Source: Phycisphaeraceae bacterium (GTDB lineage: Bacteria; Planctomycetota; Phycisphaerae; Phycisphaerales; UBA1924). Taken from it: a stretch of DNA of 21,719 bases. The position numbers and the translations under genes are program-made. The notes below the pieces were generated by a model. The model made no database searches and had not been told where the DNA came from. It saw nothing but the letters and a program-made list of their open reading frames with translations. The first letter of the stretch is position 1. Each line of letters begins with the position of its first letter. Below are positions 7,266 to 15,005 of the stretch, one piece after another. Where the stretch lies: NCBI GenBank assembly GCA_009827205.1, contig WUAK01000008.1, positions 1 to 21,719 on the forward strand, written 5' to 3'.

Positions 7266-9230
7266 ATGCAACCGACAGCCTTCCAGTTCCTGATCCTCAG
7301 CCTCACCTCGCCGAGGCTCCTGGCCCGCTCCATTCAGCACGCCCGTCGGCTTTCATCGGGAGATTCCGAGCGAGCTGTCATCGAGCTTCTTGAGATCTGC
7401 AGGAACCTGGAATCAAGACCAACCGACCCCGCGGGGCACGACCCGATCGACGAATCGATCCGCCTTGTACGTCGTGCCAGGCTTTCAAGGATGCACAAGC
7501 TCCAACGGCTCGTCGCCAGCGCCTACACCAGGCTCACGCCCGATGCCCGCTCTCGTCTGCGCGAACAGGTCGGCTCAGCGATGCCGACACTCGTCAAAAT
7601 GCTCGCCCGCAGCGACACAGATCTCGCCCGCAGGTCAGCAGTCGATCTCGCGTGCGACGTCGGCCAACCGGATCTGATCCCGAGCATCCTGCCGCTTACG
7701 AATGACAAAGACGAAATGGTCGCTCAGGGCGCGCGACTCACGCTCAAGCAGCTCGCCGAGATTCTCGCCGATCTTCGGATCACGGGCGCGGTAGACAATG
7801 ACGCATACGAGCACATCACCTCAGATGTCCTGTCTGCAGCGGACCGCTTTCCCGACCACCGCGTACCCGAGATCATGGACGCCGCGTTGCTGCTCCTCGA
7901 TCAACGGACCTTGCGAGCACGATCGACATCAGCCAGATCCTCATGGCTCGCCGAGCGTGACGAAGCTGTCCGTATGGGGTTCCGCTCGGCACTGCGTCGC
8001 GCGTCCGGTCCCGTCGGTCGTCTCCGCGCGTGGGAGATGCTGACCGAGCCCGAGATGCGCAAGTCCGCCATCGAGTGCCTTGTTGTCGGCAATAACTCAG
8101 CCGATCTCATGGGGGTCATTGCAAAGGCCCACCTCGGCATTCGTGCCGCACGACGTGTACCCATCAAATCCCGTGTCACCAGAACGCAGTGGCCGGCACT
8201 CGTGCCCACGCCGGACGACATCGACTCGGCATCTACAGAAACCCGCAGGGGCTTGCCCCAGTGGATGGACACCATCGGCGCTGACGCCGACTCGTGTGAC
8301 CTTCTGCTCGAACCCCTGCTCGTTGATCCCGACCCCGCAGCAAGGCTCGCAGCTCTCCGCCGTTCACCGGGTCCTCTAGTCCGTGATTTCGCGTTCGACA
8401 CCGCAGCGCCAATTGCAAGCTCCGCTGCCCTCAGACTCGTACACATGCACACACAGCAGCTCACGACCGATCTCAGTTCCAAACTGAGCCGGAGCAAGCA
8501 CCAGAACGTCCGCGACCTCGTCAAGCCCCGCAAGCTGATCAGCAGAGACGCAATCATCGCAAGACGCGAACTCGCCAACGATCGCAACCAGACCATCGAG
8601 AGCCTGCGCACCAAGCTCGCTTCGGGCGACGAACGCGAGATCAACCAAGCGGTCCATATCATCAAAAGACTCGGCGTAGCCGATGAACTCACCGACTCGC
8701 TCATCGAGACACTCGACCGTGCGTTCCGCAGCGATGACTCGCCCGCATGGCGCATCATCTCATCGGTGCTCACGATCGTGCCCGAACTCCCGCACCCATC
8801 GGTTGCCAGACTCCTCGCCGCGGCTCGTTCGCATCACGACGCGCGAGTTCGCGCCAACGCGGTTGAAGCCGAACCGAAACGCCCGAGAGGCCGCGCTTCA
8901 TCCATGGTCGAAGTCCTCAGCCCAGCGTGCGATGACCAGAACCACCGCGTGAAGACCAGTGCTCTGCGTGTGCTGCTCCAGAAGGAAAGCGCACCCGAGG
9001 ACACGGTCGACCGAGTGCTCTCCACATTGGGCGAAGAAGAACAGACCTCCAGAGCCGCGGCGTTGTGGCTTGTCGAGCGGAGCCTCTCCACACTTCGCCC
9101 GGTCGCGGGCAGACGCTGGTCCGATGTCGCCGCACGCGTCGCCGAGATTGCTCGATCATCGGGCGCCGACTCCGAGCGCGCACGCGCCACCCGCTGCGCA
9201 CGGAGGATGCTCGCTGAGATGAAGTCTTAG
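7266..9230 (+). CDS. HEAT-repeat-like alpha-helical protein
   Basis: This is a 654-aa, strongly helical protein without signal peptide or membrane segment. Repeated two-helix units of 35-40 residues can be seen, for example MPTLVKMLARSDTDLARRSA, LIPSILPLTNDKDEMVAQGA, then LLLEPLLVDPDPAARLAALR, and later SVARLLAAARSHHDARVRAN. Each has the 'L..LL.D.D..VR..A' pattern of HEAT or armadillo repeats. These are protein-interaction scaffolds, so no enzymatic role is suggested. I chose ATG 7266. A TTG nine codons upstream is also open, and AGGAG at 7247-7251 sits 14 nt before the ATG, a rather long spacing. The gene stands alone on its strand. Its stop lies 3 nt from the convergent ispG stop. Confidence 0.8.
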   Translation: MQPTAFQFLILSLTSPRLLARSIQHARRLSSGDSERAVIELLEICRNLESRPTDPAGHDPIDESIRLVRRARLSRMHKLQRLVASAYTRLTPDARSRLREQVGSAMPTLVKMLARSDTDLARRSAVDLACDVGQPDLIPSILPLTNDKDEMVAQGARLTLKQLAEILADLRITGAVDNDAYEHITSDVLSAADRFPDHRVPEIMDAALLLLDQRTLRARSTSARSSWLAERDEAVRMGFRSALRRASGPVGRLRAWEMLTEPEMRKSAIECLVVGNNSADLMGVIAKAHLGIRAARRVPIKSRVTRTQWPALVPTPDDIDSASTETRRGLPQWMDTIGADADSCDLLLEPLLVDPDPAARLAALRRSPGPLVRDFAFDTAAPIASSAALRLVHMHTQQLTTDLSSKLSRSKHQNVRDLVKPRKLISRDAIIARRELANDRNQTIESLRTKLASGDEREINQAVHIIKRLGVADELTDSLIETLDRAFRSDDSPAWRIISSVLTIVPELPHPSVARLLAAARSHHDARVRANAVEAEPKRPRGRASSMVEVLSPACDDQNHRVKTSALRVLLQKESAPEDTVDRVLSTLGEEEQTSRAAALWLVERSLSTLRPVAGRRWSDVAARVAEIARSSGADSERARATRCARRMLAEMKS

Positions 9231-9233
9231 GGA

Positions 9234-10553
9234 TCAGGTCTCGTTGATCGTCAGCCCCGTCGCTTTGGCAACGTTACCCGATGCGATCTTCTCTACACCC
9301 GAACCGAGCTCGCCGATCGGATCTGGTGGCACGATCTCGACCACTTTCTCCCCAAGCTTGGCTTCTCCGTCAAGAACCCGGCGCTGGAACGTCAGACACT
9401 CCGCAAGGAGCCTGTCGAGGATCTCATGCTCTGGGATGTTCGCGACACGCTCACCCTGCACGTAGATGATCCCCTTGCGGTCACCGGCGAAGACTGCGAC
9501 ATCCGCGCCCTCGGCTTCGCCCGGGCCGTTCACCACACAGCCCATCACCGCGACTTTCATGGGAACCGTGATCTCGCTCGCAAGCTTCGCCCGGACGTCC
9601 TGAACGAGGGTGAACAGATCGACCTGGATCCTGCCGCACGTCGGGCACGCGATGAGTTCCACGCCCTCACGCTCACGCAGACCGAGCGAGTACAAGAGCT
9701 CAAGCCCGTCCTCGACCTCATACACAGGATCGTTCGCGTAGCTGATCCGCACCGTGTCGCCAACGCCCTGGGTCAGCAGACCAGAGAGCGCCGCGATCGA
9801 TCGGATCGCGCCGGTCTCTTTCGGGCCCGCATGCGTCACGCCGAGATGCAGAGGTTCGTCGAACCGCGCCGAGACCTCCTTGTAAGCCGCGACCGTGAAC
9901 GCCGCGTCCATCGACTTGCAGCTGATCGCTACGTCGAGGAAATCACGCTCGTAGAAAATCTCCATGTATTCTTCGAGCTTCGCGATGATCAGCGCAAGCA
10001 GGTGAGCGTGCTTCGCTCCGAGTGTGCCCGTCGCGCTGCTCTTCTCGAAGAACTTGCCGAGCTCTTCTTTGCGTTTCTGCTTGTCTTTGCGCTCGATGAT
10101 CGAGCCTTCATTCACGCCCACCCGGATCGGGATGCCGGCGTCTCGGCACGCATCGATTACCGCGTTGACCTGGTCGCGGTCCTGGATGTTGCCCGGATTG
10201 AGCCTGATTTTGTGGACACCCGCCTCAACGGCTTCGAGTGCCCGCTTGAAGTGAAAGTGCACGTCAGCCACGATCGGCACCGAGGTCTGGTTCAGGATCT
10301 CGGAGAGCGCCTCGGTGTCCTTTCGCTCAGGCACCGCGACCCGGACGACATCCGCACCCGCCGCAGCGAGCCTGTTGATCTCGGTCACACAGCGGTCGAT
10401 GTCGTAGGTGTACCCGGCGGTCATCGTCTGAACGCTGACCGGTGCAGGGGTGGTGGGTTTGCCGTCGGACCCGGGCAGCCCGCCCCCGATCAGGACGACG
10501 CCCGTTTTCTCATTTCCGACGCGGATCTGGCGGGTTGGTCTGCGTTCAAACAT
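9234..10553 (-). CDS. ispG: (E)-4-hydroxy-3-methylbut-2-enyl-diphosphate synthase (IspG/GcpE)
   Basis: This 439-aa enzyme of the MEP isoprenoid pathway reductively converts MEcPP to HMBPP with a [4Fe-4S] cluster. The TIM-barrel part includes SVQTM (40-44), GADVVRVAVP (66-75), VADVHFH (95-101) and HKIRLNPGNI (114-123). The cluster domain has C303 and C306 (ACPTCGR), C339 (GCVVNGPGEA) and E346, with the spacing seen in E. coli IspG. It is longer than the E. coli enzyme (about 372 aa). A charged insert of about 20 residues follows VNEGS (around 152-172, rich in Lys/Arg/Glu), and there is a C-terminal extension of roughly 40-50 residues. The ATG at 10553 lacks a clear Shine-Dalgarno site. It is divergent from the GNAT gene across a 123-nt gap. 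Confidence 0.96.
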   Translation of the reverse strand: MFERRPTRQIRVGNEKTGVVLIGGGLPGSDGKPTTPAPVSVQTMTAGYTYDIDRCVTEINRLAAAGADVVRVAVPERKDTEALSEILNQTSVPIVADVHFHFKRALEAVEAGVHKIRLNPGNIQDRDQVNAVIDACRDAGIPIRVGVNEGSIIERKDKQKRKEELGKFFEKSSATGTLGAKHAHLLALIIAKLEEYMEIFYERDFLDVAISCKSMDAAFTVAAYKEVSARFDEPLHLGVTHAGPKETGAIRSIAALSGLLTQGVGDTVRISYANDPVYEVEDGLELLYSLGLREREGVELIACPTCGRIQVDLFTLVQDVRAKLASEITVPMKVAVMGCVVNGPGEAEGADVAVFAGDRKGIIYVQGERVANIPEHEILDRLLAECLTFQRRVLDGEAKLGEKVVEIVPPDPIGELGSGVEKIASGNVAKATGLTINET

Positions 10554-10594
10554 GGTGTGTAAGGGTAGGTTCGCCGGTCTCTCTCTGCGGATTC

Positions 10595-10647
10595 ACAGGT
10601 CTCTTCCGACCCCGGGCCGGCTTGCGTGATACGCTCTTGAGACCTGT
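10595..10647. promoter_or_regulatory. 9-bp perfect inverted repeat between ispG and GNAT gene
   Basis: ACAGGTCTC (10595-10603) and GAGACCTGT (10639-10647) are perfect inverted repeats separated by 35 nt. They sit in the middle of the 123-nt divergent promoter region. The spacer contains a small stem GCGT-GAT-ACGC. The position suits an operator shared by both genes or a structured 5' leader. No known regulator motif is recognised. Confidence 0.3.
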
Positions 10648-10676
10648 TCCGTTCGGATCTGACAGAGGCCTGAGCA

Positions 10677-11177
10677 TTGATCACCTACAAGCAAATCACC
10701 AAAGATGATCCTCTCTACCCGGGTGAGTGCAGGCTCAGAGAACGCGTCCTGCTGACGCCTATCGGCTACGACATGGATCGCTTCGTCTCCGAATACCCGG
10801 GGTTTGAGGACAAGTTCGAGCACTTCGTTGCCACCACAAAGACGCCGGGCGGCGACCGAGTCGTCGGCTGCGCCCTGCTCCTGACCGACACCGATCGCTC
10901 CGGTTACGGCAAGCTCATGCAGATGGCTGTTGATCCCCAGCGCCAAGGCGAGGGCATTGGCCGGAGACTCGTCATCGAAGTCGAGAGCGCCGCTTTCGGA
11001 GACATGGGTCTCGAAGGCATCTACTGCCACGCCCAAACGTCGGCGATCAGCTTCTATGAGCGTCTCGGCTGGTCGGCAGAGGGCGACGAATTCGATGAGG
11101 CCGGCATCCCGCACCGGAAAATGGTCATCGCACGTCCGCCTGTCGATGCCGGCGAAACCCCGATACCCAGCTGGTAA
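10677..11177 (+). CDS. GNAT-family N-acetyltransferase
   Basis: This 166-aa protein has a single GNAT fold (acetyl-CoA dependent transfer to an amine). Motif A is MQMAVDPQRQGEGIGRRLV, with the pyrophosphate-binding loop RQGEGIG at about residues 90-96. The CHAQTSAISFYERLGW segment (about 118-133) is the typical motif B with the conserved Tyr and final beta strand. The N-terminal region (LRERVLLTPIGY) resembles the ElaA-like branch, but the substrate is unknown. The start is TTG, supported by AGAGG (10664-10668) eight nt upstream; there is no better-placed ATG. It is followed after 72 nt by the Fur-family gene, which has its own promoter-like sequence. Confidence 0.9.
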   Translation: MITYKQITKDDPLYPGECRLRERVLLTPIGYDMDRFVSEYPGFEDKFEHFVATTKTPGGDRVVGCALLLTDTDRSGYGKLMQMAVDPQRQGEGIGRRLVIEVESAAFGDMGLEGIYCHAQTSAISFYERLGWSAEGDEFDEAGIPHRKMVIARPPVDAGETPIPSW

Positions 11178-11198
11178 CCGGGGCACTCAGAGCTTTCT

Positions 11199-11228
11199 TT
11201 GAATAGTTCCAGTCAAGGCCGCTATACT
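11199..11228 (+). promoter_or_regulatory. Sigma-70-type promoter for the Fur-family gene
   Basis: TTGAAT (11199-11204) and TATACT (11223-11228) are separated by 18 nt. The -10 box matches the consensus at five of six positions and the -35 at four of six. Transcription would begin near 11235, giving a short leader that contains the AAGGGA ribosome binding site. Confidence 0.55.
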
Positions 11229-11249
11229 CCCGTGTAGAAGGGACTTGTG

Positions 11250-11705
11250 ATGCACCCACACGACCACCACTCTCTGACACGCGAGCAGGCCAAAGACATG
11301 CTCCGCCAGCACGGCCTACGCGCAACCCGGCAGCGTGAAGATGTCTACATCGCTCTCGCATCGACAAAGTGCCACAAGTCTGCCGACGAGCTCTTCGCGG
11401 AGGTCCGCGAGGATCAGCCGGGCATGAGCCTGGCAACCGTCTACAACACCCTCGAAGCCCTTGCCCAGGCAGGCCTCTGCAAGAGGCTGCCAAACCCATC
11501 TGGTGCCTCGCGTTACGACGCGGATGTCTCTGAGCACGCTCACTTTGTGACCTCAGAGGGGCGCGTGATGGATGTCCCGATGGACCTGAGCGAGCAGCTC
11601 TACGGCTCGATCGATCCGGAGATCATCAAACAGATCGAGACAAGGCTCGGTGTCAGCATCGAGGGCATCAGTCTCGAGCTGCGCGGCTCAGAACCCGCTG
11701 AATAA
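11250..11705 (+). CDS. Fur/PerR-family metalloregulator lacking the Cys4 zinc site
   Basis: This is a 151-aa regulator. The winged-helix DNA-binding half has RATRQREDVY (24-33) and recognition helix SLATVYNTLEAL (60-71). The dimerisation half keeps the residues that form the regulatory metal site of PerR: H42 (CHKSADELF), D90 (RYD), H96 and H98 (EHAHF) and D108 (VMD). The H42-to-D90 spacing of 48 is the same as in B. subtilis PerR. The structural zinc cysteines are missing: the usual HFxCxxCG turn is HFVTSEG, and there is no C-terminal CxxC. The ATG at 11250 has AAGGGA six nt upstream; an adjacent GTG at 11247 is the alternative. The likely role is a peroxide- or iron-responsive repressor, but the target genes are unknown. 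Confidence 0.9.
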   Translation: MHPHDHHSLTREQAKDMLRQHGLRATRQREDVYIALASTKCHKSADELFAEVREDQPGMSLATVYNTLEALAQAGLCKRLPNPSGASRYDADVSEHAHFVTSEGRVMDVPMDLSEQLYGSIDPEIIKQIETRLGVSIEGISLELRGSEPAE

Positions 11706-11840
11706 GCGGCTCTCAACCCGCAAGCCAATCTCTCACCTGTATCTTTCGACATCCAGTTGTCGTTCTGCCTGAAGTGCCGTCGGTTCAGGACCGATAGCCA
11801 TTCCCAGCCGGGGGTTCTACCCGTGCGGGAGACACATCAC

Positions 11841-12242
11841 ATGCAGAACCACATCAACCGCCGCAAGCACGATCGCTTCACGCTCTCGCCCATGTACTCC
11901 CGTGTCACGATGAGAATGCTCGACCAGGACGAGTTCCACTTCGAGGGGCACGCCTACGACATCTCAGAGTCCGGGCTCAAGTTCGAGATGGACCGCCCGG
12001 TCGAGGTCGGATCCAACGTCATGCTCCGCATCGATCTTCCGCTGGACATCCACGGTCTGCCGCCAACCGACTCCAAGAACCGCTACATCGAGGTTCTTGC
12101 CCGAATCGCCTGGCTCGACGAGGAAGACATCGAGGTCGGACCAGCAAAGATGGCCGCCGAGTTCACGCGATTCGTCCACTTCGGTGACAAAGAGCGTCTC
12201 ATCGCGACCTTCTGCACCGGCAGGTACATGCGTGCCGCCTGA
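11841..12242 (+). CDS. PilZ-domain protein (probable c-di-GMP receptor)
   Basis: This 133-aa protein is a single PilZ domain. It has both c-di-GMP binding motifs at normal spacing: RRKHDR (RxxxR, R8 and R12) near the N-terminus and DISESG (DxSxxG, 40-45). The beta-barrel strands follow (VGSNVMLRIDLPL, IEVLARIAWLD, KMAAEFTRF). It has no membrane segment or second domain, so it probably acts as a small adaptor that responds to c-di-GMP, for example in motility or surface behaviour. The ATG at 11841 is chosen because GGGAG lies 9 nt upstream and because RxxxR then sits at the usual distance from the N-terminus. The open frame extends 28 codons further up without a ribosome binding site. The gene stands between fur and obg. 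Confidence 0.88.
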   Translation: MQNHINRRKHDRFTLSPMYSRVTMRMLDQDEFHFEGHAYDISESGLKFEMDRPVEVGSNVMLRIDLPLDIHGLPPTDSKNRYIEVLARIAWLDEEDIEVGPAKMAAEFTRFVHFGDKERLIATFCTGRYMRAA

Positions 12243-12289
12243 TTCCCGCTGACGGGTGACGACTGCCAAGGCGACCTATCGTCTGGCGC

Positions 12290-13324
12290 ATGTTCGTCGA
12301 TGAAGCCACAATCAAGGTCAAGGCTGGCAAGGGCGGCGATGGGTGCGTCTCCTTCTACAGAGCCAAGTACCAGCCCAAGGGTGGTCCCGATGGCGGTGAC
12401 GGCGGCAACGGCGGATCTGTCATCGCAGTAGCCGACAACAACGTCAACACACTTGTCGAGTACCGAGGCCATCACCACTGGTCGGCGGACAACGGCGAGC
12501 AGGGAAAGTCGAGCTCAATGCACGGCGCTTCGAGCGATGATGTCGCGCTCCGTGTCCCCGCCGGCACTCTCATCTACGACGACACCACAAACGAACTGCT
12601 CTGTGATCTCGGTCCGGGCGAGACGTTCGTCGTCGCCAAGGGCGGCAAAGGCGGATTGGGCAACGAGCATTTCAAAAGCTCGACGAACCAGACCCCGCGC
12701 AAGGCAACCCCGGGCGAACAGGGCGAGCAGCGCACCGTCAGACTCCAACTCAAACTCATCGCCGACGTCGGGCTCGTGGGATTGCCAAACGCCGGCAAAA
12801 GCACGCTGCTCCAGGCGATGACGAGGGCGAACCCGAAGATCGCCGACTACCCATTCACGACGCTCAGCCCACAACTCGGGATCGCGGAGCTGGGCGGCGA
12901 TCGGAAGCTTGTCATCGCCGACATTCCCGGGCTCATCGAGGGAGCCGCCGAAGGGCACGGGCTGGGCCACGACTTCCTGAAGCACATCGAACGCACGCGC
13001 GTCATCTCGCACCTCATCGAAGCAGAACCGACTGACGGTTCGTCACCGCTCGACAACTACAACAAGATCCGCGCCGAACTCGCGGCGTACTCGCCCGTCC
13101 TCGCAGAGAAACCCGAGGTCATCGTTGTGAGCAAAGCCGACCTCGTGCTCGAGGAAGATCAGCAGCAGCTCGTCCGCGAGATCCGTTCCAAGCTCCAACT
13201 CGGTCGCAACGACGAGGTCCTCGTCATCTCCAGCGCGACGCGTCAGGGTCTGAAAGAACTCCAAGAGATGCTCTGGTCGATGCTCTCGAAGAAACCCGAG
13301 CCGGGCTGGACCGAGGACGCTTAG
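12290..13324 (+). CDS. obg: GTPase Obg/CgtA
   Basis: This 344-aa ribosome-assembly and stress GTPase has the Gly-rich Obg fold at 1-157 (KAGKGGDGCVSFYR, GGPDGGDGGNGGSV, KGGKGGLGN). The G domain has G1 GLPNAGKS (164-171), the switch I region DYPFTTLSP (186-194), G3 DIPG (211-214) and G5 SSAT (314-317). The G4 motif reads SKAD (281-284) where NKxD is usual; Ser or Thr at the first position also occurs in other Obg proteins as far as I recall. There is no C-terminal OCT domain, as in many Obg proteins outside Firmicutes. No clear ribosome binding site precedes the ATG. The TAG stop overlaps the stop of the convergent TlyA-like gene. Confidence 0.96.
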   Translation: MFVDEATIKVKAGKGGDGCVSFYRAKYQPKGGPDGGDGGNGGSVIAVADNNVNTLVEYRGHHHWSADNGEQGKSSSMHGASSDDVALRVPAGTLIYDDTTNELLCDLGPGETFVVAKGGKGGLGNEHFKSSTNQTPRKATPGEQGEQRTVRLQLKLIADVGLVGLPNAGKSTLLQAMTRANPKIADYPFTTLSPQLGIAELGGDRKLVIADIPGLIEGAAEGHGLGHDFLKHIERTRVISHLIEAEPTDGSSPLDNYNKIRAELAAYSPVLAEKPEVIVVSKADLVLEEDQQQLVREIRSKLQLGRNDEVLVISSATRQGLKELQEMLWSMLSKKPEPGWTEDA

Positions 13325-13932
13325 CCTGGGTTCTGCGTGAGCAGCGCAAGCCACTCCGCGTTCCCTTTCGACTTGCTTTTGGACCGTTTCCCGCCACCGA
13401 GTATCGGCGACTTTGTCAGCCCTGCAACCTCAAAGCCGAGCGGCTTCAGCGCGTCAGCAGAAGCCTCCGCGATCGACTGCGCACGCTCATCATCGAGCAC
13501 GATTTCCTCGTGCCTGGCCTCTCGATTCTGATCGCTCAGCTCGTAGTGGGGCTTGATGAGCGTGATGATCCTGCCGGTTCTGTTCAGCCACTTCTGAGCC
13601 GCGGGAATCGCCAGACGCTGAGGCGTCCAGCCCAGATCGATGACCACCAGATCAACACCCGCCCCGGGCGGCTCGGCGTGGAGCGCGTTCGTGCGCTCCA
13701 TCACGGTCACGCGTGCATCGGATCGCAGCTTCCACTCCAGCTGGCCGTACGCGGTGTCAACGCAGACTACCGACGCTGCCCCGTGCTGAAGGAGGCAGTC
13801 CGTGAACCCGCCGGTCGAGCAGCCAAGATCAGCGCATGCCAGGCCTTCAACATCGATACCAAAGGTCTCGAGCGCGTGGCGCATCTTGAGCCCACCCCGG
13901 CTGACATACGGGTTGTCCGGATCTTTGGGCAT
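13321..13932 (-). CDS. TlyA-like rRNA 2'-O-methyltransferase without S4 domain
   Basis: This 203-aa FtsJ/RrmJ-fold methyltransferase has the TlyA/YqxC signature YVSRGGLKM...AL near the N-terminus (9-21). SAM motif I is ADLGCSTGGFTD (34-45), followed by VCVDTAYGQLEWKLR. The Lys-Asp-Lys-Glu tetrad can be placed as K16, D99 (VIDLGW), K127 (LIKPHYE) and E193 (GNAEWL). TlyA proteins normally carry an S4 RNA-binding domain of about 60 residues before this. Here the protein starts directly at the methyltransferase, and the upstream sequence is the end of lpxI. The family methylates 16S/23S rRNA ribose; here RNA recognition must differ. The start is 8 nt after the lpxI stop, which suggests translational coupling. 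The stop overlaps that of obg. Confidence 0.85.
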   Translation of the reverse strand: MPKDPDNPYVSRGGLKMRHALETFGIDVEGLACADLGCSTGGFTDCLLQHGAASVVCVDTAYGQLEWKLRSDARVTVMERTNALHAEPPGAGVDLVVIDLGWTPQRLAIPAAQKWLNRTGRIITLIKPHYELSDQNREARHEEIVLDDERAQSIAEASADALKPLGFEVAGLTKSPILGGGKRSKSKSKGNAEWLALLTQNPG

Positions 13933-13940
13933 GTGTCAGA

Positions 13941-14864
13941 TCAGTCTCGGGTCGGGATGTCGTCCCGGATCGTCGCGCTGTTGCTCGGGCCGATCGGCAC
14001 GCCGATGACCGCGATGCCCATCTCGTCTGCAAGGTCGAGCAGGTAGGGCTTATCGAGCATGATCACGTCACCAGCTGCCAGCGCAAGACAGCGCCCGCCG
14101 TTGTCGTAGAGGTTCTTGATCGTGTCGAGCCCGACGGTCGGCACATCGCTTCTTCTGTCGTGCCCCGCGCGGGCGCCCTTGCAGAGTGTCCAGCCCTTGG
14201 CTTTGCACAAGCCAGAGACACGCTTGATCATCCGGTCGGTGCCCTCGACAGCCTCGACAGCGATCACGTCCCTGTCTCGGACGGCTATAGCCTGTCCGAT
14301 GTCCAGCCGCAGTGTTTCCGTCAGCAGGGGCCAGACGAACTGAATATCAGCCATCTGGTCAGCTGTTGGTTTGCGCCTTGTCATGACGCCGCTGGTTGCC
14401 AGTTGATTCCCAATGGACATGGTCGAATCGATCAGCGCCACCCCGCTCCGGTCAAGTTCGTCGGCGACCGCCCTCAGCAGGGCGTGCGAGCGCCGATCGT
14501 GCCTGAGCTTACGGTACCAGATCACCAGCGTCCTGAAATCGGGTGTACTCCGGATCAGCTTCAGCGGGTCGTGATGGATCCGGGCTTTATCGACGTTGCC
14601 CACCATGATCGCGTGATGAACACCAAGTTTCCGCAAGGCCCTGCCCCAGCCGCCGACCCTCAAGAGTCCGACGTTCCGGAACGAATCGCACAGCAGAGGC
14701 AGCTCGGGGTCGTACATTCCTGAAAGGCCTAGCCCGTGGACCGGGTGACCCGCTTCGCGCAATCCCTCGGCGACCAGCGTTGGCAGTCGGCCGCCCCCAG
14801 CGATGAGACCGATCGCCGTCGGTGGGGGCGGAGGGTCAGGCAGGATGGTCAATGGTGATGTCAT
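13941..14864 (-). CDS. lpxI: UDP-2,3-diacylglucosamine pyrophosphatase LpxI
   Basis: This 307-aa protein of the LpxI (DUF1009) family releases UMP from UDP-2,3-diacylglucosamine in lipid A synthesis. The N-terminal domain carries IGLIAGGGRLP (18-28) and MVGNVDK (87-93). The C-terminal catalytic domain carries SIGNQLATSGVMTRRKPT (150-167), LDIGQAIAVRDRDVIAVEAVEGTDRMIKR (187-215) and VPTVGLDTI (241-249), the conserved core of the family. A proline run (PDPPPPP) precedes the first strand. ATG 14864 is preferred over a GTG four codons upstream. It is the first gene of a two-gene unit with the TlyA-like methyltransferase. Its presence implies an LPS-type outer membrane. Confidence 0.93.
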   Translation of the reverse strand: MTSPLTILPDPPPPPTAIGLIAGGGRLPTLVAEGLREAGHPVHGLGLSGMYDPELPLLCDSFRNVGLLRVGGWGRALRKLGVHHAIMVGNVDKARIHHDPLKLIRSTPDFRTLVIWYRKLRHDRRSHALLRAVADELDRSGVALIDSTMSIGNQLATSGVMTRRKPTADQMADIQFVWPLLTETLRLDIGQAIAVRDRDVIAVEAVEGTDRMIKRVSGLCKAKGWTLCKGARAGHDRRSDVPTVGLDTIKNLYDNGGRCLALAAGDVIMLDKPYLLDLADEMGIAVIGVPIGPSNSATIRDDIPTRD

Positions 14865-14896
14865 GTCGCGGTGCACAGTACGGCTCGTGCTTCAGG

Positions 14897-14902
14897 ATTC
14901 TA
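14897..14902 (-). promoter_or_regulatory. Possible -10 box for lpxI
   Basis: On the minus strand this reads TAGAAT (five of six matches to TATAAT), about 33 nt upstream of the lpxI ATG. Only a poorly spaced TTGCGC (15 nt) is available as -35, so the call is weak. Confidence 0.25.
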
Positions 14903-15005
14903 GATCGGTCGGCCTCGGCGCAATGCACCAAAGCGGACACAACCCTAACTTGGAGTTGGGCTTCGCTGGGGCAAACCTGACCCCGAGGCCGATACCCGAC
15001 TTTGG

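Noticed and set aside
7901..8773. 290-codon open frame opposite the HEAT gene
   Set aside because: It is antisense to a convincing gene and has Ser/Arg-rich shadow composition.
9426..10562. 378-codon open frame opposite ispG
   Set aside because: It is antisense to a certain gene, with low-complexity Arg/Asp/Val composition and no motif.
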